Below, piece by piece: positions 62,766 to 64,000 of a stretch of 64,000 nt of DNA (position 1 is its first letter; the number at the start of each line of letters is the position of its first letter). The stretch spans positions 17,252 through 81,251 of the forward strand of contig JAZDPK010000030.1 of NCBI GenBank assembly GCA_043797615.1, given 5' to 3'. The stretch comes from JAZDPK01 sp043797615 (GTDB lineage Bacteria > Patescibacteriota > Patescibacteriia > UBA11705 > JABHMO01). Below the pieces are notes generated by a model. It saw only the letters and a program-made list of their open reading frames with translations. It searched no databases and was not told the DNA's origin. A program made the position numbers and the translations under genes.

Positions 62766-64000
62766 ATGGAAATCTTGGAAAACAGATTAAACAAAATTTC
62801 CTGGCTGTTAATCCAAGCCGGCATAATATTCATCCCTCTGTGGGTGAATATTTTTGCGTTCAACGCTTACGAAAACAAAATTTTCATTTTCATCGGGCTG
62901 ACCGACGCGCTGTTTGTTTTATGGCTAATAAAAAAGCGTCGCTTGAAAAATATTTTACTGTATGTTTATAACGGCTTGGCAGACATGAAACTATGGTCGC
63001 TGAATTTTTTATTGATCTGTTATTTGCTGGTTTACAGCTTGGCAACGATCTTTTCAATCAACGCCGCCAACAGCTTCTTCGGCAACGAGTACCGCATGTT
63101 CGGCTTGCTTTTCATCGGCCACGCGATTTTATTTTTCTTTTTGCTAAAACCGAGGCTCACGGCCGAACGTTGCCAAATGATTTTCAAAATCCTTTCGTTC
63201 GCCTCGATTCCGATCTGCGTTTACGCTATTCTGCAGTATTTCCGAATCGATTTTTCAAATTACCTCGCCTCTTTCGTCGTTATCAATAATGGAACGCTGA
63301 TCATGCGCTCGTTCTCCACCTTCGGCCATCCGAATTATCTGGCAACGTATCTGGCGATGATCTTGCCGTTTTCATTTTATCTGTTTTTTATAAATAAAAA
63401 ACCGGCTTCGCGATTATCGTATGCATTAATAATATTGATCCAATTTTTATCGCTGATTTTCACCATGACCCGCAGCGCCTGGTTCGCCGTTGTTATTTCG
63501 CTCGCCTTTTTCTTTTTTTCAATATTCAAATTGACAAAATCGCGAAAAACCCTGACCATTCTTGCGGCGGCGATGATTATTTTTGCAATTGCCGTTGGCG
63601 CCATCGGTTTCAAGCGCATAAACCAGCCGATCAGTGACAGCTCGCTGTCTCTTCGCCTGACCGAATGGCGATACGCCAGCCAACAAATTTTAAAACGGCC
63701 GCTCTTCGGCTACGGCCCTGACAATTACCAAATTCTGTCGGTTCAGCGCCAATCCACGCCGCTCGAATTAAAAATCGATGCCGGAATTTCCGACCGGGTT
63801 CACAACATATTATTAGACACGGCGATCAATATCGGCTTAACCGGCTTAATTATTTATTTATTAATATGGGTCAAAGCGGTTCAACTTTGGCGGCGCGAAT
63901 TTAAAAAGAATAATTTAATTTCATGCGCTATTTTCGCTTCGCTCCTCGCCTGCTTCCTGATTTTATTTTTCAATTTCGATTTTTCCGTGAGCCTGATTTT
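62766..64000 (+). CDS. O-antigen ligase/polymerase-like (Wzy_C) membrane protein, partial
   Basis: Open from ATG 62766 to the end of the window (411 codons), so the C-terminus is missing. About ten membrane segments (for example LLIQAGIIFIPLWVNIFAF, LTILAAAMIIFAIAVGAIGF), STFGHPNYLATYLAMILPF, SLRLTEWRYASQQILKRPLF, GYGPDNYQ and RVHNILLDTAINIGLTGLII match the Wzy_C/RfaL family that joins or polymerises surface glycans, with TMTRSAWFA in between. Confidence 0.88.
   Translation, partial: MEILENRLNKISWLLIQAGIIFIPLWVNIFAFNAYENKIFIFIGLTDALFVLWLIKKRRLKNILLYVYNGLADMKLWSLNFLLICYLLVYSLATIFSINAANSFFGNEYRMFGLLFIGHAILFFFLLKPRLTAERCQMIFKILSFASIPICVYAILQYFRIDFSNYLASFVVINNGTLIMRSFSTFGHPNYLATYLAMILPFSFYLFFINKKPASRLSYALIILIQFLSLIFTMTRSAWFAVVISLAFFFFSIFKLTKSRKTLTILAAAMIIFAIAVGAIGFKRINQPISDSSLSLRLTEWRYASQQILKRPLFGYGPDNYQILSVQRQSTPLELKIDAGISDRVHNILLDTAINIGLTGLIIYLLIWVKAVQLWRREFKKNNLISCAIFASLLACFLILFFNFDFSVSLI

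Noticed and set aside
1..64000. UGA recoded as glycine (as in some CPR lineages)
   Set aside because: UGA ends genes here (for example at 50-52) and does not interrupt conserved proteins.

Overview
The window reads as a stretch of chromosome from a Candidate Phyla Radiation (Patescibacteria, Parcubacteria-like) bacterium. The signs are small genes with short spacers, most operon genes without a Shine-Dalgarno (SD) sequence, family members typical of that group (truncated HypA, group 3b-type NiFe hydrogenase, DciA, translin-family protein, divergent enolase, single-domain ClpC-like AAA protein), peptidoglycan and rod-shape genes, and UGA used as a normal stop. No rRNA, tRNA or CRISPR array was seen. 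This placement is inference from gene content.

Layout. 1-2.4 kb: two orphan hypothetical genes, each with its own sigma70-type promoter. 2.4-16.4 kb: gltX, an EnvC-like M23 hydrolase, a Xer recombinase, ftsQ/divIB, serS, lysS, greA and PBP2 (mrdA), with small unknown genes between. 16.4-21.1 kb: mreD-mreC-mreB-proS, with a kinase-like gene inserted inside an inverted repeat between mreD and mrdA. 21-26.2 kb: dciA and a UvrD/PcrA-like helicase-nuclease interrupted by an intein that carries a GIY-YIG-like domain. 26.3-29.6 kb: a sigma-region-4-like protein, a double-GGDEF gene split by a frameshift at an A8 run, and a divergent pair of tiny genes. 29.6-33.5 kb: cvpA, tatD, metG, rsmI. 33.5-34.65 kb: about 1.1 kb with no long ORF but three consecutive plus-strand transcription units, the largest a roughly 700-nt structured RNA holding twin 10-codon ORFs. 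34.7-41.6 kb: a solitary DNA methyltransferase, rdgB, a TrpR-like regulator, a translin-like protein, mltG, a PAP2-like protein, an HD hydrolase and mutM. 41.7-48.5 kb: lower glycolysis (two gpmI, eno, pgk). 48.6-54.3 kb: a group 3b-like NiFe hydrogenase operon. 54.4-57.4 kb: a type II restriction-modification pair and dinB. 58.5-61.1 kb: small genes and a lexA-SRAP-like SOS unit. 61.2-64 kb: a membrane AAA protein, a small secreted or anchored protein and an O-antigen-ligase-like protein that runs off the end.

Two gene-expression styles stand out. Small orphan genes have a textbook promoter (TTGACA, 17 bp, -10), a strong SD and often their own terminator. Several conserved genes instead have an extended -10 (TGn then a -10 hexamer) placed 6-8 nt before the start codon, implying leaderless mRNAs.

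Spacers are full of inverted repeats, each built from a different short word repeated several times, and some of these run into coding sequence. Three genes (two four-helix-bundle proteins and the kinase-like gene) lie between the two arms of such inverted repeats, which recalls the intervening-sequence elements of 23S rRNA. The most novel features are the RNA with twin micro-ORFs, these gene-bearing hairpins, the in-frame palindrome inside serS, the split GGDEF gene, and the hydrogenase large subunit that ends exactly at its last metal ligand.
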